The translations under genes were made by a program, and so were the position numbers. The notes under the pieces were generated by a model. The model was not told the origin of the DNA. It saw only the letters and a list, made by a program, of their open reading frames with translations, and ran no database searches. From NCBI RefSeq assembly GCF_006352475.1, contig NZ_VCMZ01000001.1, positions 3,720,001-3,784,000 on the forward strand: 64,000 bases of DNA, given 5' to 3'. How positions within the stretch are numbered: the stretch's first letter is position 1; each line of letters begins with the position of its first letter. This stretch comes from Acinetobacter pullicarnis. Its GTDB lineage: Bacteria; Pseudomonadota; Gammaproteobacteria; Pseudomonadales; Moraxellaceae. Shown here piece by piece: positions 30,342 to 41,358 of the stretch.

Positions 30342-31538
30342 CTAAAAGCTCGATTCCTCTTTGGCTGGATTGACTTGTTGAGTTGAGGCGTCAATCTTCA
30401 GAATCAGACTGATCATCACCGCACACATAATCAATGAAGAACCACCATAACTAATAAAAGGTAAAGTCAAACCTTTGGTTGGCAACATGCCCATATTCAT
30501 ACCCGCATTCACCAGAATTTGCAGCAAGAAAATAATGCTAATTCCATAGGCCAAATAGCCTGCGCGTAAATATTGATTCATTAAGGCACGGTGTCCAATC
30601 CGAATACAGCAGATCAGCATTACAAAGGACAGAGTCATGACCATGCTAATACCAAAGAAACCAAATTCTTCACCAAGAATAGCCAGCATAAAATCCGTAT
30701 GTGCTTCAGGTAAATACGACATTTTTTGTATACTGTGACCCAGCCCAACCCCCAACCACTCGCCGCGACCAAAGGCCATCAAAGCATTCGACAATTGATA
30801 CCCTGCGCCCAATGGATCAGCCCAAGGGTTGGCAAAAGACATCAAGCGTTCAAAGCGGTACGGTGAAATCACAATCAAGCCAATAAACGAAACCAGAATA
30901 GCACCAAAGGCGCAGCCGAATTGAATGAGAGGTGCACCTGCCAAGAAGAATACACCGAGCATCATCAGTACGATCACCACCGTCGCGCCTAGATCAGGCT
31001 CTGCAATGATCAGACCAACCGTCAGCAACATCACCAGTCCAAGACGAAACAGTGCCACAAGGCTATTACGCACTTCTTCTGAACGGCGCACCACATAGTC
31101 AGCCGTGAAGATCGCCATCACCACTTTAGCGATCTCAGAGGCTTGGAAGGTAAAGCCTGCCACACGAATCCACCGGGTAGAACCGTTAACTTCGGTACCC
31201 ACCAGCAAAACCACCGCCAGTAATAAAATTGTCAAAATCCACAACAGGAATGTGTTCTTAAACCACATGCCTAAAGAAACTTTATAGGTCAATACCGCAG
31301 CAACAGCCGCCGCTGTAATTGAAATCCCATGTCGTACCACATAGTGAAATGGATTTTCATGTAGACGCTCTGCATATGGCATAGAGGCGGATGCAACCAT
31401 CACGGTACCAATACATAGCAATGTCATGACACAAAAAATCAGCACATTACGCGCTGTTAATTCAGCGGGAAGCCGAGGCATCCAGCGACTATACAGCTGA
31501 TTCATTTTTGTTATGGTCGTCTGAGCTAACCCAGCCAT
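30342..31538 (-). CDS. ftsW: Peptidoglycan glycosyltransferase FtsW
   Basis: FtsW polymerises septal peptidoglycan with its partner FtsI. The 398-residue protein of the SEDS family has about ten transmembrane helices and the motifs GSTRWI, AEPDLGATVVI and LPFISYGGSS. The ATG at 31538 follows AAGGAAAG. It lies 39 nt after murD, as in the division and cell-wall cluster, although the rest of that cluster is not here. Confidence 0.95.
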   Translation of the reverse strand: MAGLAQTTITKMNQLYSRWMPRLPAELTARNVLIFCVMTLLCIGTVMVASASMPYAERLHENPFHYVVRHGISITAAAVAAVLTYKVSLGMWFKNTFLLWILTILLLAVVLLVGTEVNGSTRWIRVAGFTFQASEIAKVVMAIFTADYVVRRSEEVRNSLVALFRLGLVMLLTVGLIIAEPDLGATVVIVLMMLGVFFLAGAPLIQFGCAFGAILVSFIGLIVISPYRFERLMSFANPWADPLGAGYQLSNALMAFGRGEWLGVGLGHSIQKMSYLPEAHTDFMLAILGEEFGFFGISMVMTLSFVMLICCIRIGHRALMNQYLRAGYLAYGISIIFLLQILVNAGMNMGMLPTKGLTLPFISYGGSSLIMCAVMISLILKIDASTQQVNPAKEESSF

Positions 31539-31577
31539 AGAACTTTCCTTATGCTTATTTTTAAAATGAATGACCGA

Positions 31578-32978
<1,401 letters not shown>

Positions 32979-33028
32979 TTAAAGCTTTTTCTGTTTGCGC
33001 TTTCTCTGATTTTTTTGTGTCAGTCCGT

Positions 33029-33055
33029 AAAAAAGCCGCTCTAAAAGAGCGGCTT
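33029..33055 (-). terminator. Terminator of the feo operon
   Basis: AAGCCGCTCT and AGAGCGGCTT form a 10-bp stem with a 3-nt loop and a T-run on the minus strand, about 22 nt after the last gene of the feo operon. Confidence 0.85.
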
Positions 33056-33076
33056 CCTGAAAAAAACTAAATTTTA

Positions 33077-33331
33077 TTACTTCCACTTCACCATCTGTAC
33101 TTCGGTCTTCTTGCCCTCAGTCTCCGTTGTGTCACTCGGACAAGCACAATTGCCGCCACAGCCAGAAGCAGCAGCCGGTTTAAGCCATTTTGCCAAAGTT
33201 GGCCAACCTGCTTGCGCACAACGTGTTGATAGCGCCATAAATACCGTTGTGGCTGTCGCTGGAAAGACTTTCTTGAAGACCACGATCGCACTCCACGTGA
33301 CGATCAAGCCTACGATGAATACTTCAACCAT
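33077..33331 (-). CDS. Small Cys-rich membrane protein of the feo operon
   Basis: The 84-residue protein has one N-terminal hydrophobic helix (about 3-22) and a Cys cluster SGCGGNCACPS near residues 56-66. It resembles the FeoB-associated Cys-rich membrane proteins that sit downstream of feoB in many bacteria and may take the place of FeoC. It lies 44 nt after feoB, before the operon terminator. Function is inferred from position and shape only. Confidence 0.75.
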   Translation of the reverse strand: MVEVFIVGLIVTWSAIVVFKKVFPATATTVFMALSTRCAQAGWPTLAKWLKPAAASGCGGNCACPSDTTETEGKKTEVQMVKWK

Positions 33332-33375
33332 CTCAATCTCCTTCAGAACAATCCAAAATTACTCAAAATGCAGCA

Positions 33376-35235
33376 TTACCCGAAATAATGCGATGCAATT
33401 TGATAAGTGAAAAATGACATCAGATATGCCAAACCAAATAAATAACCCGTCATCACAGCAACGGTTGTCCACGAGCCAGTTTCACGGCGCACTGTCGCCA
33501 AAGTCGCGAGACAATGCGGTGCATAAATAAACCACACCAATAATGACAGCGCGGTCGCCAATGACCAGCCTGAGCCATCTGCGGTAATGAAGTGCGTTAA
33601 ACTATCAGCAATTTCATCTTCATTTGAACCAGACAGTGCATAGACTGTACCCAGTGCAGCCACCACCACTTCACGTGCAGCCATCGCTGGAATCAGGGCC
33701 ACCACAATTTGCCAGTTAAAGCCAAGCGGTGCAAAAATCGGTTGTAATAAATGCCCAAGCATACCGGCAATACTGTAATCAATATCGGGTAAGGTCGCGC
33801 CTTCTGGCGGTTGTGGGAAGGTACACAGGAACCATAAAATAATGGTTAAGGCGAGAATAATGCCACCGACACGCTTTAAGAAAATTTTACCGCGGTCTAG
33901 TAAGCCAATCATTACACTTTTAATGCTTGGAATTTGATAGCTCGGCAGCTCCATGAGCAAAGCATGTTGTGATTTATCTTTGCGGAAGATTTTCATCACC
34001 AAGGCAACCAGCAAGGCACTGACAATGCCTGCCATATATAAACCAAACAGTACCAAACCTTGTAGATTGAAAATGCCAAACACCGTTTGCGAGGGAATAA
34101 ACGCAGCAATGAGTAGTGCATACACTGGAAGTCGTGCGGAACAGGTCATCAATGGCGCCACCATGATGGTGGTAAAGCGGTCTCGCGGATCGCTAATACT
34201 ACGTGTGGCCATAATTCCTGGAATGGCACAGGCAAAGCTTGAGAGCAGTGGAATAAAGGCACGACCACTAAGGCCTGCTTTAAACATTAGCTTATCGAGC
34301 AAGAAAGCTGCACGGGGTAAATAACCCGATTCTTCCAGTACCAAAATAAAGAAGAACAAGATTAAAATTTGTGGCAAGAACTCAAGCACCCCACCCACAC
34401 CTGCGATCACCCCATCTACAACGAGGCTTTGCAGCATTGGATGTGAAATATACTGACCGAGCGTTTCACCCAACCAGTCAAAGCCGGCAACAATCAGTTC
34501 TTTAAAGGGTTCAGCCCAAGCAAAAACCGCTTGGAAAATCACAAACATCATCACCGCAAGGGTCAATAAGCCCAAGACGGGATGCAAAAAAATACGGTCT
34601 AAAAAGTCGGTACGTTTATCTTCTTCAACCAGTGAGTGAACCACATCATTTAAAATTTGAGCAACTTTTTGATGCGTTGTCCCACTCAAAATAATATCGC
34701 TCAGTTCCTGCTGGGGTGCATGATATTTTTCTTGTTCTAATACGGCCAATAAGCCTTCGATACCCGCGTTACGCACCGCAACGGTTTCAACAACAGGCAC
34801 CCCCAAACGTTCTGAGAGCTTTTGAACATTGATCTGCATACCACGACGACGGGCTTCATCCATCATATTGAGCACCAACAAAATTGGCTTGCCCAATGCA
34901 ATAATTTCAAGCACCAAACCGAGATGTAGTTTTAAGTTGGTCGCATCAACCACACATAAATAGGCATCTTGATCCGCTTCACCCGCAATTTTACCCATAA
35001 TCACATCACGGGTAATTTCTTCATCTGGACTTGTTGCATCAAGACTGTAGGTGCCGGGCAAGTCCAACACCCGTACCGGACGACCCGATACTAAATTAAA
35101 GGTCCCGACTTTACGCTCGACAGTGACGCCAGCATAGTTGGCTACTTTTTGATGTGTACCGGTTAAGTGATTAAATAAAGAGGTCTTACCGCAGTTCGGA
35201 TTTCCAACCAAGGCAATGCGTAATGCCTGACTCAT
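33376..35235 (-). CDS. feoB: Ferrous iron transporter FeoB
   Basis: FeoB takes up Fe(2+) across the inner membrane. The 619-residue protein has the N-terminal G-protein domain with GNPNCGKTSLFN (about 11-22), DLPGTYSL and NMMD, then the Gate-type membrane domains with conserved Cys in FACAIPGIM and TCSARLPVY. It is shorter than the E. coli protein (773) but of a size common in Acinetobacter. It overlaps feoA by 4 nt. Confidence 0.96.
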   Translation of the reverse strand: MSQALRIALVGNPNCGKTSLFNHLTGTHQKVANYAGVTVERKVGTFNLVSGRPVRVLDLPGTYSLDATSPDEEITRDVIMGKIAGEADQDAYLCVVDATNLKLHLGLVLEIIALGKPILLVLNMMDEARRRGMQINVQKLSERLGVPVVETVAVRNAGIEGLLAVLEQEKYHAPQQELSDIILSGTTHQKVAQILNDVVHSLVEEDKRTDFLDRIFLHPVLGLLTLAVMMFVIFQAVFAWAEPFKELIVAGFDWLGETLGQYISHPMLQSLVVDGVIAGVGGVLEFLPQILILFFFILVLEESGYLPRAAFLLDKLMFKAGLSGRAFIPLLSSFACAIPGIMATRSISDPRDRFTTIMVAPLMTCSARLPVYALLIAAFIPSQTVFGIFNLQGLVLFGLYMAGIVSALLVALVMKIFRKDKSQHALLMELPSYQIPSIKSVMIGLLDRGKIFLKRVGGIILALTIILWFLCTFPQPPEGATLPDIDYSIAGMLGHLLQPIFAPLGFNWQIVVALIPAMAAREVVVAALGTVYALSGSNEDEIADSLTHFITADGSGWSLATALSLLVWFIYAPHCLATLATVRRETGSWTTVAVMTGYLFGLAYLMSFFTYQIASHYFG

Positions 35236-35498
35236 GATGAAGCTCCCACATTTTCTTGGCTTATTTCAATTTTTTCAGCTTCCACTTTACGTAAGGCAAA
35301 ACGGGTAAAACCCACCTGAATTAAAATGGGGTCTCCACCAAAAAAACCTTTCGTAATCACGCGTACACGTGTGCCTTGCACAAAACCTAATGTTTCTAAC
35401 CGGCTTGCGATTAGGTCGACATGACCATTCTCTTCCACGTCGCGATTAACCTTTGTGACAATGGCTGTCTGCTTGACGCTTAACTCTGACAAACGCAC
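35232..35498 (-). CDS. feoA: Ferrous iron transport protein FeoA
   Basis: This 88-residue SH3-like protein supports FeoB. The family pattern is visible in ASRLETLGFVQGTRVRVI and LIQVGFTRFALRKVEAEKI. Translation starts at a GTG (35498) with AGGGG 7 nt upstream. It heads the feoA-feoB operon behind a Fur-like box. Confidence 0.92.
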   Translation of the reverse strand: MRLSELSVKQTAIVTKVNRDVEENGHVDLIASRLETLGFVQGTRVRVITKGFFGGDPILIQVGFTRFALRKVEAEKIEISQENVGASS

Positions 35499-35539
35499 CG
35501 TGAGCCCCTAAATTGATCAAAATAGAGTTGATTATACAG

Positions 35540-35558
35540 ATAAATGAGAATTATTACC
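35540..35558 (-). promoter_or_regulatory. Fur-like box upstream of feoA
   Basis: ATAAATGAGAATTATTACC matches the 19-bp Fur consensus at 13 of 19 positions, including the core ATGA-AAT-ATTA. It lies 42-60 nt before the feoA start, between feoA and xerD, so iron repression of feoAB is likely. Confidence 0.65.
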
Positions 35559-35658
35559 AAATAAGCTTTGTTTATAATATCAACGTCTCAGAGCGTTCGA
35601 CTTTCATGATGTTTTGCTCTACATTGCCTACATCCGTTTATGTAAACATCTCTCAGTT

Positions 35659-36579
35659 ATGGCACTCAATAAAAAACCCCGAATCCCTGTCGCTGTGGCT
35701 ATTCCAGAACAACTCAGCTTCCTGCATGGATTTCGGGATTATTTGGTTGCACAAACAGTGAGCCCACATACCCGCAATGCCTATTTGTCTGACCTGATCC
35801 AATGCAGTGAATGCATTACAGCTTATCTACCTGACTGGACTCACGACGATATTTCAGATGTACTGATTAAACTTACGCAACAGGGCAAAAGCCCACGTTC
35901 GATTGCACGTTGTTTATCTGCATTGCGTTCTTTTTATAAATTCTTGCGTGAACAAAAAATCCGACTCGACAATCCCATTGCTCAACACAAAACCCCAAAA
36001 ATTGGTCGAGCACTGCCGCAAGACCTTTCTGAAGCCGATATTGAAGCATTAATTCTCGCACCTGATTTAAATACCGCACTGGGCCTTCGCGATCGTGCCA
36101 TGCTTGAAGTCTTATACGCTTGTGGCTTACGTGTGTCCGAACTTTTGCTGCTACGTTTAGAACTCATGAATTTAAAACAGGGTTATTTAAGAATTTTAGG
36201 CAAAGGCAATAAAGAACGTTTGGTACCGATTGGCGAGGTTGCAACTGAATGGGTCGAAAAATATATGCAGGAGGCACGTCCACAACTGTATAAGTCGGCC
36301 ACTGACTATCTATTTCTCACTCAGCATGGTGGCATCATGAGTCGACAAAATTTTTGGTATGCCATCAAACGTTATGCCCTACAAGCAGGTATTCAGTCTG
36401 ACCTCTCTCCACATACCTTAAGGCACGCCTTTGCAACCCATCTTTTAAACCACGGTGCAGATTTACGTGTGGTACAAATGCTACTCGGGCACAGTGATTT
36501 ATCCACGACTCAGATTTACACCCATGTCGCACAAGTACGGATGCAAAAACTCCATGCAGAACATCACCCACGGGCTTAA
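35659..36579 (+). CDS. xerD: Site-specific tyrosine recombinase XerD
   Basis: XerD acts with XerC at dif to resolve chromosome dimers. The C-terminal catalytic domain shows the Arg in CGLRVSELL, HTLRHAFATHLL, LGHSDLSTTQIYTHV (His and nucleophile Tyr), and the end HHPRA typical of XerD. The order xerD-dsbC-hom-thrC is that of Pseudomonas, so this is the housekeeping enzyme and not a mobile integrase. The ATG at 35659 (MALNKK) gives 306 residues; the frame is open from 35614. Confidence 0.93.
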   Translation: MALNKKPRIPVAVAIPEQLSFLHGFRDYLVAQTVSPHTRNAYLSDLIQCSECITAYLPDWTHDDISDVLIKLTQQGKSPRSIARCLSALRSFYKFLREQKIRLDNPIAQHKTPKIGRALPQDLSEADIEALILAPDLNTALGLRDRAMLEVLYACGLRVSELLLLRLELMNLKQGYLRILGKGNKERLVPIGEVATEWVEKYMQEARPQLYKSATDYLFLTQHGGIMSRQNFWYAIKRYALQAGIQSDLSPHTLRHAFATHLLNHGADLRVVQMLLGHSDLSTTQIYTHVAQVRMQKLHAEHHPRA

Positions 36580-36708
36580 TACTCAATCTTCCCCGCTATA
36601 ACGCATGGGGGTTTTCGCGCTCGTTGTATAATAATTAACAAAAAAGATCGGTTTTTTTGTTATGCTAAGCCCCTTTAGAGTCATGCTCAGCAATCATATA
36701 GGCCGTTT

Positions 36709-37521
36709 ATGCAATTAAACCGTTCAAAAGTAGTTCTTGCCTGCGCCCTCGCAACAAGTCTGACACTCAGCGCATGTTCCAATGCAGATGAAGCCAAAAA
36801 AGATAACACCTTAACGGCGACTGCACCTGCAACAGGTCAAGCATCAAATATTACTGAACGTAATGCCAAACAACAATTGATTAAAACCCTACAAACGCAT
36901 TTTAAAACTGCCAACATTGATGCCAAAATCAGCGATGTCAAAGCCACTGAAGTTCCCAATCTTTATTGGGTGAGCCTAGAAGATAAAAGCTCAATCTATG
37001 TCACCAGTGATGGTAAATATCTAATTCAGGGTGATGTGATTCGCTTGGGTGATAAAACCCTCAGCAATATCAGCGATCAACTGCAAGCATCTGAAAATAA
37101 AAAACTCTTTTCAGCGTTAAAAGTTGAAGATTTATTGGTCTATCCTGCTCAAGGCAAAACCAAACATGTGGTCTATATCTTTACCGATTCGAGCTGCCCA
37201 TATTGCCATAAACTGCATGCTCAAATTCCAGAGATGAATGCCAAAGGCATTGAGGCTCGTTATATTGCATGGCCGCGTGGTGAGCAATTTGTTCCAACCA
37301 TGGAAAGTATTTGGTGTAGTCAAGATCGTCAGGCAGCATTTGATCAAGCCATTGCCAATGTCGCTCTACCACCAGCAACCTGTAAAAACCCAGTGCAAGA
37401 CCAATACCAATTGGGCCTTAAAATTGGTGTGAATGGTACACCAGCAGTCTATAGCAGTAATGGGCAACACATCGGTGCCTATATGACTGCAGATGAATTA
37501 CTAAAAAAATTAGAAAAATAA
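36709..37521 (+). CDS. dsbC: Thiol:disulfide interchange protein DsbC, probable lipoprotein
   Basis: DsbC rearranges wrong disulfide bonds in the periplasm. The 270-residue protein has the DsbC N-terminal dimerisation domain and a thioredoxin domain with CPYC in DSSCPYCHKLH (about residue 160). The N-terminus ends in a lipobox LSAC (Cys23) followed by Ser, so it may be outer-membrane anchored, unlike the soluble E. coli enzyme. It lies between xerD and hom. Confidence 0.9.
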   Translation: MQLNRSKVVLACALATSLTLSACSNADEAKKDNTLTATAPATGQASNITERNAKQQLIKTLQTHFKTANIDAKISDVKATEVPNLYWVSLEDKSSIYVTSDGKYLIQGDVIRLGDKTLSNISDQLQASENKKLFSALKVEDLLVYPAQGKTKHVVYIFTDSSCPYCHKLHAQIPEMNAKGIEARYIAWPRGEQFVPTMESIWCSQDRQAAFDQAIANVALPPATCKNPVQDQYQLGLKIGVNGTPAVYSSNGQHIGAYMTADELLKKLEK

Positions 37522-37624
37522 CAGCATAGGGTGCAGAGAAAAGATCTTTTGCACCCTAGAGTCTGACGCTTTTTTTAGCTATGATCATTCGATCTCGTTT
37601 TTATATATATCTATGGAGTGTGAC

Positions 37625-38929
37625 GTGAAACCAGTTCGTCTGGCAATACTCGGTCTTGGGACCGTCGGTGGTGGAGCCCTAAAACTATTACAAGAGAACG
37701 CTGCTGAAATTCGACGTCGCACCGGCCGTGATATTCAAATTACCCATGTCGGGACGCGCCGTCCACGTCCAGATTTAAATTTGGACCCGAGTATCAAACA
37801 AAGTTCTGATCTACTTGATATTGTTAAGCAACCAGATGTCGACGTTGTGGTCGAAGTCATGGGTGGCATTCATCCTGCGTATGAAGTCATCATGGAAGCG
37901 TTAAAACATGGTAAACAAGTGGTTACGGCCAACAAAGCCCTGCTTGCGGAGCATGGCAACGAATTGTTTAAAGCAGCAGAAGATCATAGTGTGCAAATCG
38001 CTTATGAAGCTGCGGTTGCTGGCGGTATTCCGATCATTAAAGTGATTCGTGAAGGTTTGGCTGCCAATAAAATTGAATGGCTTGCGGGCATCATCAACGG
38101 TACAGGCAACTTCATCCTGACTGAAATGCGTGAAAAAGGCCGTGCTTTCCCAGACGTGCTGAAAGAAGCACAAGCCTTAGGTTATGCCGAAGCAGATCCG
38201 ACCTTCGATGTTGAAGGCATTGATGCTGCACACAAGCTCACCATCTTGGCCTCATGTGCATTTGGTATTCCATTACAGTTCGACAAAGTCTACACCGAAG
38301 GCATCAGCAAAATTACCGCGCAAGACGTGGGTTATGCCGAAGCACTTGGCTATCGCATCAAACACTTAGGCATTGCACGTCGCAGTGAAAAAGGCATTGA
38401 ACTGCGTGTTCACCCAACCCTCATTCCTGCAGAGGAACTGCTTGCCAATGTGAATGGCGTTAAAAATGCGGTCTTGGTGCAAGCGCATGCGGTTGGCCCA
38501 ACACTCTACTATGGTGCCGGTGCTGGCGCAGACCCTACCGCCTCTGCAGTTGTTGCTGATGTCATTGATATTGTACGTGATATTATCTACACCGAAGATG
38601 GTGCAGGGACTATTCCACAGTTAGCTTTCGAAGCACTGACGGATACTCCGATTCTGAGTAGCGATGAAATGACCACTGGTTATTACATTCGTATCAATGC
38701 CGAAGACCAAACTGGCGTTCTGGCCAATGTCACCACGATTTTGAGTCGTGCGGGAATTGGTATTGACGCCATCATGCAACAGCCACGTTTAAAAGACCTG
38801 ATTCCAATCGTGATTTTAACCGATCCAGTGGTTGAGTCTAAAATGAACGAGGCATTATCACAAATTCAAGCACTTGCTGAGATTCATGGCGAAATCATCC
38901 GAATTCGTTTAGAATTGCTTGAAAACTAA
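37625..38929 (+). CDS. hom: Homoserine dehydrogenase
   Basis: Hom reduces aspartate semialdehyde to homoserine for threonine and methionine. The protein has the NAD(P) motif LGLGTVGGG, catalytic domain segments INGTGNFILTEM and EADPTFDVEGIDAAHK, and a C-terminal ACT domain (about 350-425) for threonine feedback. The GTG at 37625 is preferred over the ATG at 37613: it has GGAG 7 nt upstream and gives the usual start KPVRLAILG. Length is 434 residues. Confidence 0.95.
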   Translation: MKPVRLAILGLGTVGGGALKLLQENAAEIRRRTGRDIQITHVGTRRPRPDLNLDPSIKQSSDLLDIVKQPDVDVVVEVMGGIHPAYEVIMEALKHGKQVVTANKALLAEHGNELFKAAEDHSVQIAYEAAVAGGIPIIKVIREGLAANKIEWLAGIINGTGNFILTEMREKGRAFPDVLKEAQALGYAEADPTFDVEGIDAAHKLTILASCAFGIPLQFDKVYTEGISKITAQDVGYAEALGYRIKHLGIARRSEKGIELRVHPTLIPAEELLANVNGVKNAVLVQAHAVGPTLYYGAGAGADPTASAVVADVIDIVRDIIYTEDGAGTIPQLAFEALTDTPILSSDEMTTGYYIRINAEDQTGVLANVTTILSRAGIGIDAIMQQPRLKDLIPIVILTDPVVESKMNEALSQIQALAEIHGEIIRIRLELLEN

Positions 38930-38981
38930 TCGGGTTGAGGGCTCAGCCCTCGCCAGCTCTACACATCATTGGAACACCATC

Positions 38982-40115
38982 ATGTCGAATGCCAATCGTT
39001 ATACTGGTTTAGTTGATCGTTATCGCGACCGTTTACCAGTTACTGCCACTACACGCGCAATCTCTTTAAATGAGGGGAACACCCCACTCATCAAACTAGA
39101 CAATATTCCGCGCCTTATTGGTAAAAACGTTGAAATTTATGTGAAGTATGAGGGCTTAAACCCGACTGGTTCATTTAAAGACCGTGGTATGACCATGGCC
39201 GTCACTAAAGCCGTAGAAGAAGGCTCTAAAGCGATTATTTGTGCTTCTACCGGTAATACCTCAGCATCTGCTGCGGCTTATGCTGCTCGTGCTGGCATTA
39301 AAGCATTTGTACTTATCCCAGAAGGCAAAATTGCCATGGGTAAAATGGCTCAGGCCATGATGTACGGTGCAATTACTATGCAAATTCGCGGTAACTTCGA
39401 CGATGGTATGCGCCTCGTTAAAGAAGTCGCAGATCAAGCGCCTGTCACCATTGTGAACTCAATCAACCCATATCGTTTGCAAGGTCAAAAAACCATTGCT
39501 TATGAAATCGTTGATGCGCTCGGTCGTGCACCAGATTATCACTGCCTACCTGTTGGGAATGCAGGCAATATCACCGCACATTGGATGGGTTATACCGAAG
39601 CTGTTGCAAATTCAGAGAAATTTGAACAAGTCATCTATGATGCTGCAACCGATGCCTTCACGGGTCCAAAACCTGAAGGCCGTCCAGTGATGGTCGGTTA
39701 TCAAGCATCTGGCGCTGCACCGTTCCTACGTGGCGCACCAGTAGAAAACCCAGAAACGGTTGCAACGGCGATTCGTATTGGTAATCCACAAAGCTGGAAC
39801 CACGCCAAAGCAGTGGTCAGAGAATCTGAAGGTTGGTTCGATGAACTGACTGATGCGGAAATCTTGGAAGCACAGCGTTTACTTTCAATGTATGAAGGTA
39901 TTTTCTGTGAACCTGCTTCTGCTGCCAGCGTTGGTGGTGCAATCCGTGATATCAAAGCAGGTAAAATTGCTGAAGGTTCTGTGATTGTATGTACTGTGAC
40001 TGGAAATGGCTTAAAAGATCCTGATACTGCAATGAAACAATGTGAAGATGCTGTGATGCTCAACATTGATGCCACCATGGATCAAGTCCGAGATTCGATT
40101 CTCAGCAACATGTAA
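38982..40115 (+). CDS. thrC: Threonine synthase
   Basis: ThrC converts O-phosphohomoserine to threonine with PLP. The lysine lies in NPTGSFKDRGM, and ASTGNTSASAAAYAARAG and CTVTGNGLKDP are further PLP-site motifs. The ATG at 38982 (MSNANRYTGL) gives 377 residues; the frame is open from 38919 and overlaps hom, but that extension is not part of the family. It forms a pair with hom. Confidence 0.95.
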   Translation: MSNANRYTGLVDRYRDRLPVTATTRAISLNEGNTPLIKLDNIPRLIGKNVEIYVKYEGLNPTGSFKDRGMTMAVTKAVEEGSKAIICASTGNTSASAAAYAARAGIKAFVLIPEGKIAMGKMAQAMMYGAITMQIRGNFDDGMRLVKEVADQAPVTIVNSINPYRLQGQKTIAYEIVDALGRAPDYHCLPVGNAGNITAHWMGYTEAVANSEKFEQVIYDAATDAFTGPKPEGRPVMVGYQASGAAPFLRGAPVENPETVATAIRIGNPQSWNHAKAVVRESEGWFDELTDAEILEAQRLLSMYEGIFCEPASAASVGGAIRDIKAGKIAEGSVIVCTVTGNGLKDPDTAMKQCEDAVMLNIDATMDQVRDSILSNM

Positions 40116-40124
40116 GACTGAATA

Positions 40125-40199
40125 GCGCTCTTTCATCAATATTCAAACCCTTTTTATTTCTCCCATAGGGAGAAATAAAAAGGATTTATGAAAGAGCGC
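40125..40199. repeat. Long two-part inverted repeat after thrC
   Basis: The outer arms 40125-40136 and 40188-40199 are a perfect 12-bp inverted repeat, and the inner arms CCTTTTTATTTCTCCC (40149-40164) and its complement (40168-40183) a perfect 16-bp one with a 3-nt loop. Between them is an asymmetric internal loop. It is not followed by a T-run and a normal terminator lies just behind, so its purpose is unclear. Confidence 0.7.
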
Positions 40200-40214
40200 G
40201 ACTCATTCACTAAA

Positions 40215-40250
40215 GCATAAAAAACCTGCACATTGCAGGTTTTTTTATGC
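40215..40250. terminator. Bidirectional terminator between thrC and pbpG
   Basis: GCATAAAAAACCTGC and GCAGGTTTTTTTATGC form a long stem with a 5-nt loop and T-runs on both strands, between convergent genes. Confidence 0.85.
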
Positions 40251-40305
40251 TTGATTCATTCAACTTAAACCCAGAATAGTCGGGATGAGCTTGAGTGAAT
40301 CGAAA

Positions 40306-41358
40306 TTAGATACGTTTTGGTAAGTTACTCACCCAATTAAGCAAATTAGTCGCATCATTGGTACGAGATTGGGATGTACTCGCACCCAATAGAACCACAA
40401 CAGCAGGGCGTGAATTGACTGTCGTATGCATCACTACACAACGTCCCGCCTCATTGATATAACCAGTTTTTGAAATATTGATATTCCAACCACCGTTACG
40501 TACCATCGCATTGGTATTATTTGATTTTAAAACACGATAGCCTAAATTGAAGTCATAATGCGCTGTGGTTGAAAATTGGCGAATCATGCCGTAATCATAA
40601 GAAGCACTGACTAAAATGCCAAGATCGCGTGCTGAAGAGATATTACGCGGGTCTAAACCAGTAGACTCGGTATAATGTGTTGAATTCATGCCTAACTGAC
40701 GTGCTTTGCTATTCATCGCGGCCACAAATGCAGGGCGACCACCCGGATAAGTTCTCGCTAAAGCTGCTGCAGCTGGATTCTCAGATTTCATCAATGCGAG
40801 CAACAACATTTCCGCTCGATTCATGGTATCGCCAACTTTTAAAGTTGAGCTTGAGTTCTTACCGCCTGCCCCAGCAAAGTCAATGGCTTCGAGTCGAATC
40901 TCTTCTGACATATTTAAACGTGCATCTGCGGTAACAACACCTGTCATCAACTTGGTAATTGAAGCGATTGGTAGTGCAGAATTGGTATTTTTACTGTAAA
41001 GCACTTCACCTGTTTGTGCATCCATCACCAAAGCAGCACGAGCACTCACTGATGGCTGGCTATTATAGCTATTGGTATCATAGATTTGTGGCGTCGTACT
41101 TGGAATCGCATTGCTCACAGAAACGCCGTTGCTTTGACGAACTGTGGTGGTAATAGTGGTTGAGCCTTTTGGTGAAACCACACTGTCATCATTGAGCAAC
41201 TGATTCACTTCAGCTGACGACCAATTTGACACCGTTTGAGGCGCAGATGCTTTCGATCCTGCTGAATTGATCACAAGATCGGCAAAACTCATTGAGCTTA
41301 AACTGAGTAGTACTGATACACTCAATACATGCTTTAAGAAATTTTTAGATTTTTTCAC
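40306..41358 (-). CDS. pbpG: D-alanyl-D-alanine endopeptidase (PBP7/8)
   Basis: The 350-residue protein is a low-molecular-weight penicillin-binding protein that cuts peptidoglycan cross-links. It has a signal peptide (about 1-26, cut after SFA), a Ser/Thr-rich linker to about residue 100, and the peptidase S11 motifs SITK (catalytic Ser), SEN and KTG. In A. baumannii the pbpG product affects serum survival. Confidence 0.93.
   Translation of the reverse strand: MKKSKNFLKHVLSVSVLLSLSSMSFADLVINSAGSKASAPQTVSNWSSAEVNQLLNDDSVVSPKGSTTITTTVRQSNGVSVSNAIPSTTPQIYDTNSYNSQPSVSARAALVMDAQTGEVLYSKNTNSALPIASITKLMTGVVTADARLNMSEEIRLEAIDFAGAGGKNSSSTLKVGDTMNRAEMLLLALMKSENPAAAALARTYPGGRPAFVAAMNSKARQLGMNSTHYTESTGLDPRNISSARDLGILVSASYDYGMIRQFSTTAHYDFNLGYRVLKSNNTNAMVRNGGWNINISKTGYINEAGRCVVMHTTVNSRPAVVVLLGASTSQSRTNDATNLLNWVSNLPKRI

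Noticed and set aside
35659..36579. Tyrosine recombinase gene as a sign of an integrated element
   Set aside because: Its C-terminus, length and neighbours (dsbC, hom, thrC) mark it as housekeeping XerD; no attachment site or foreign genes surround it.
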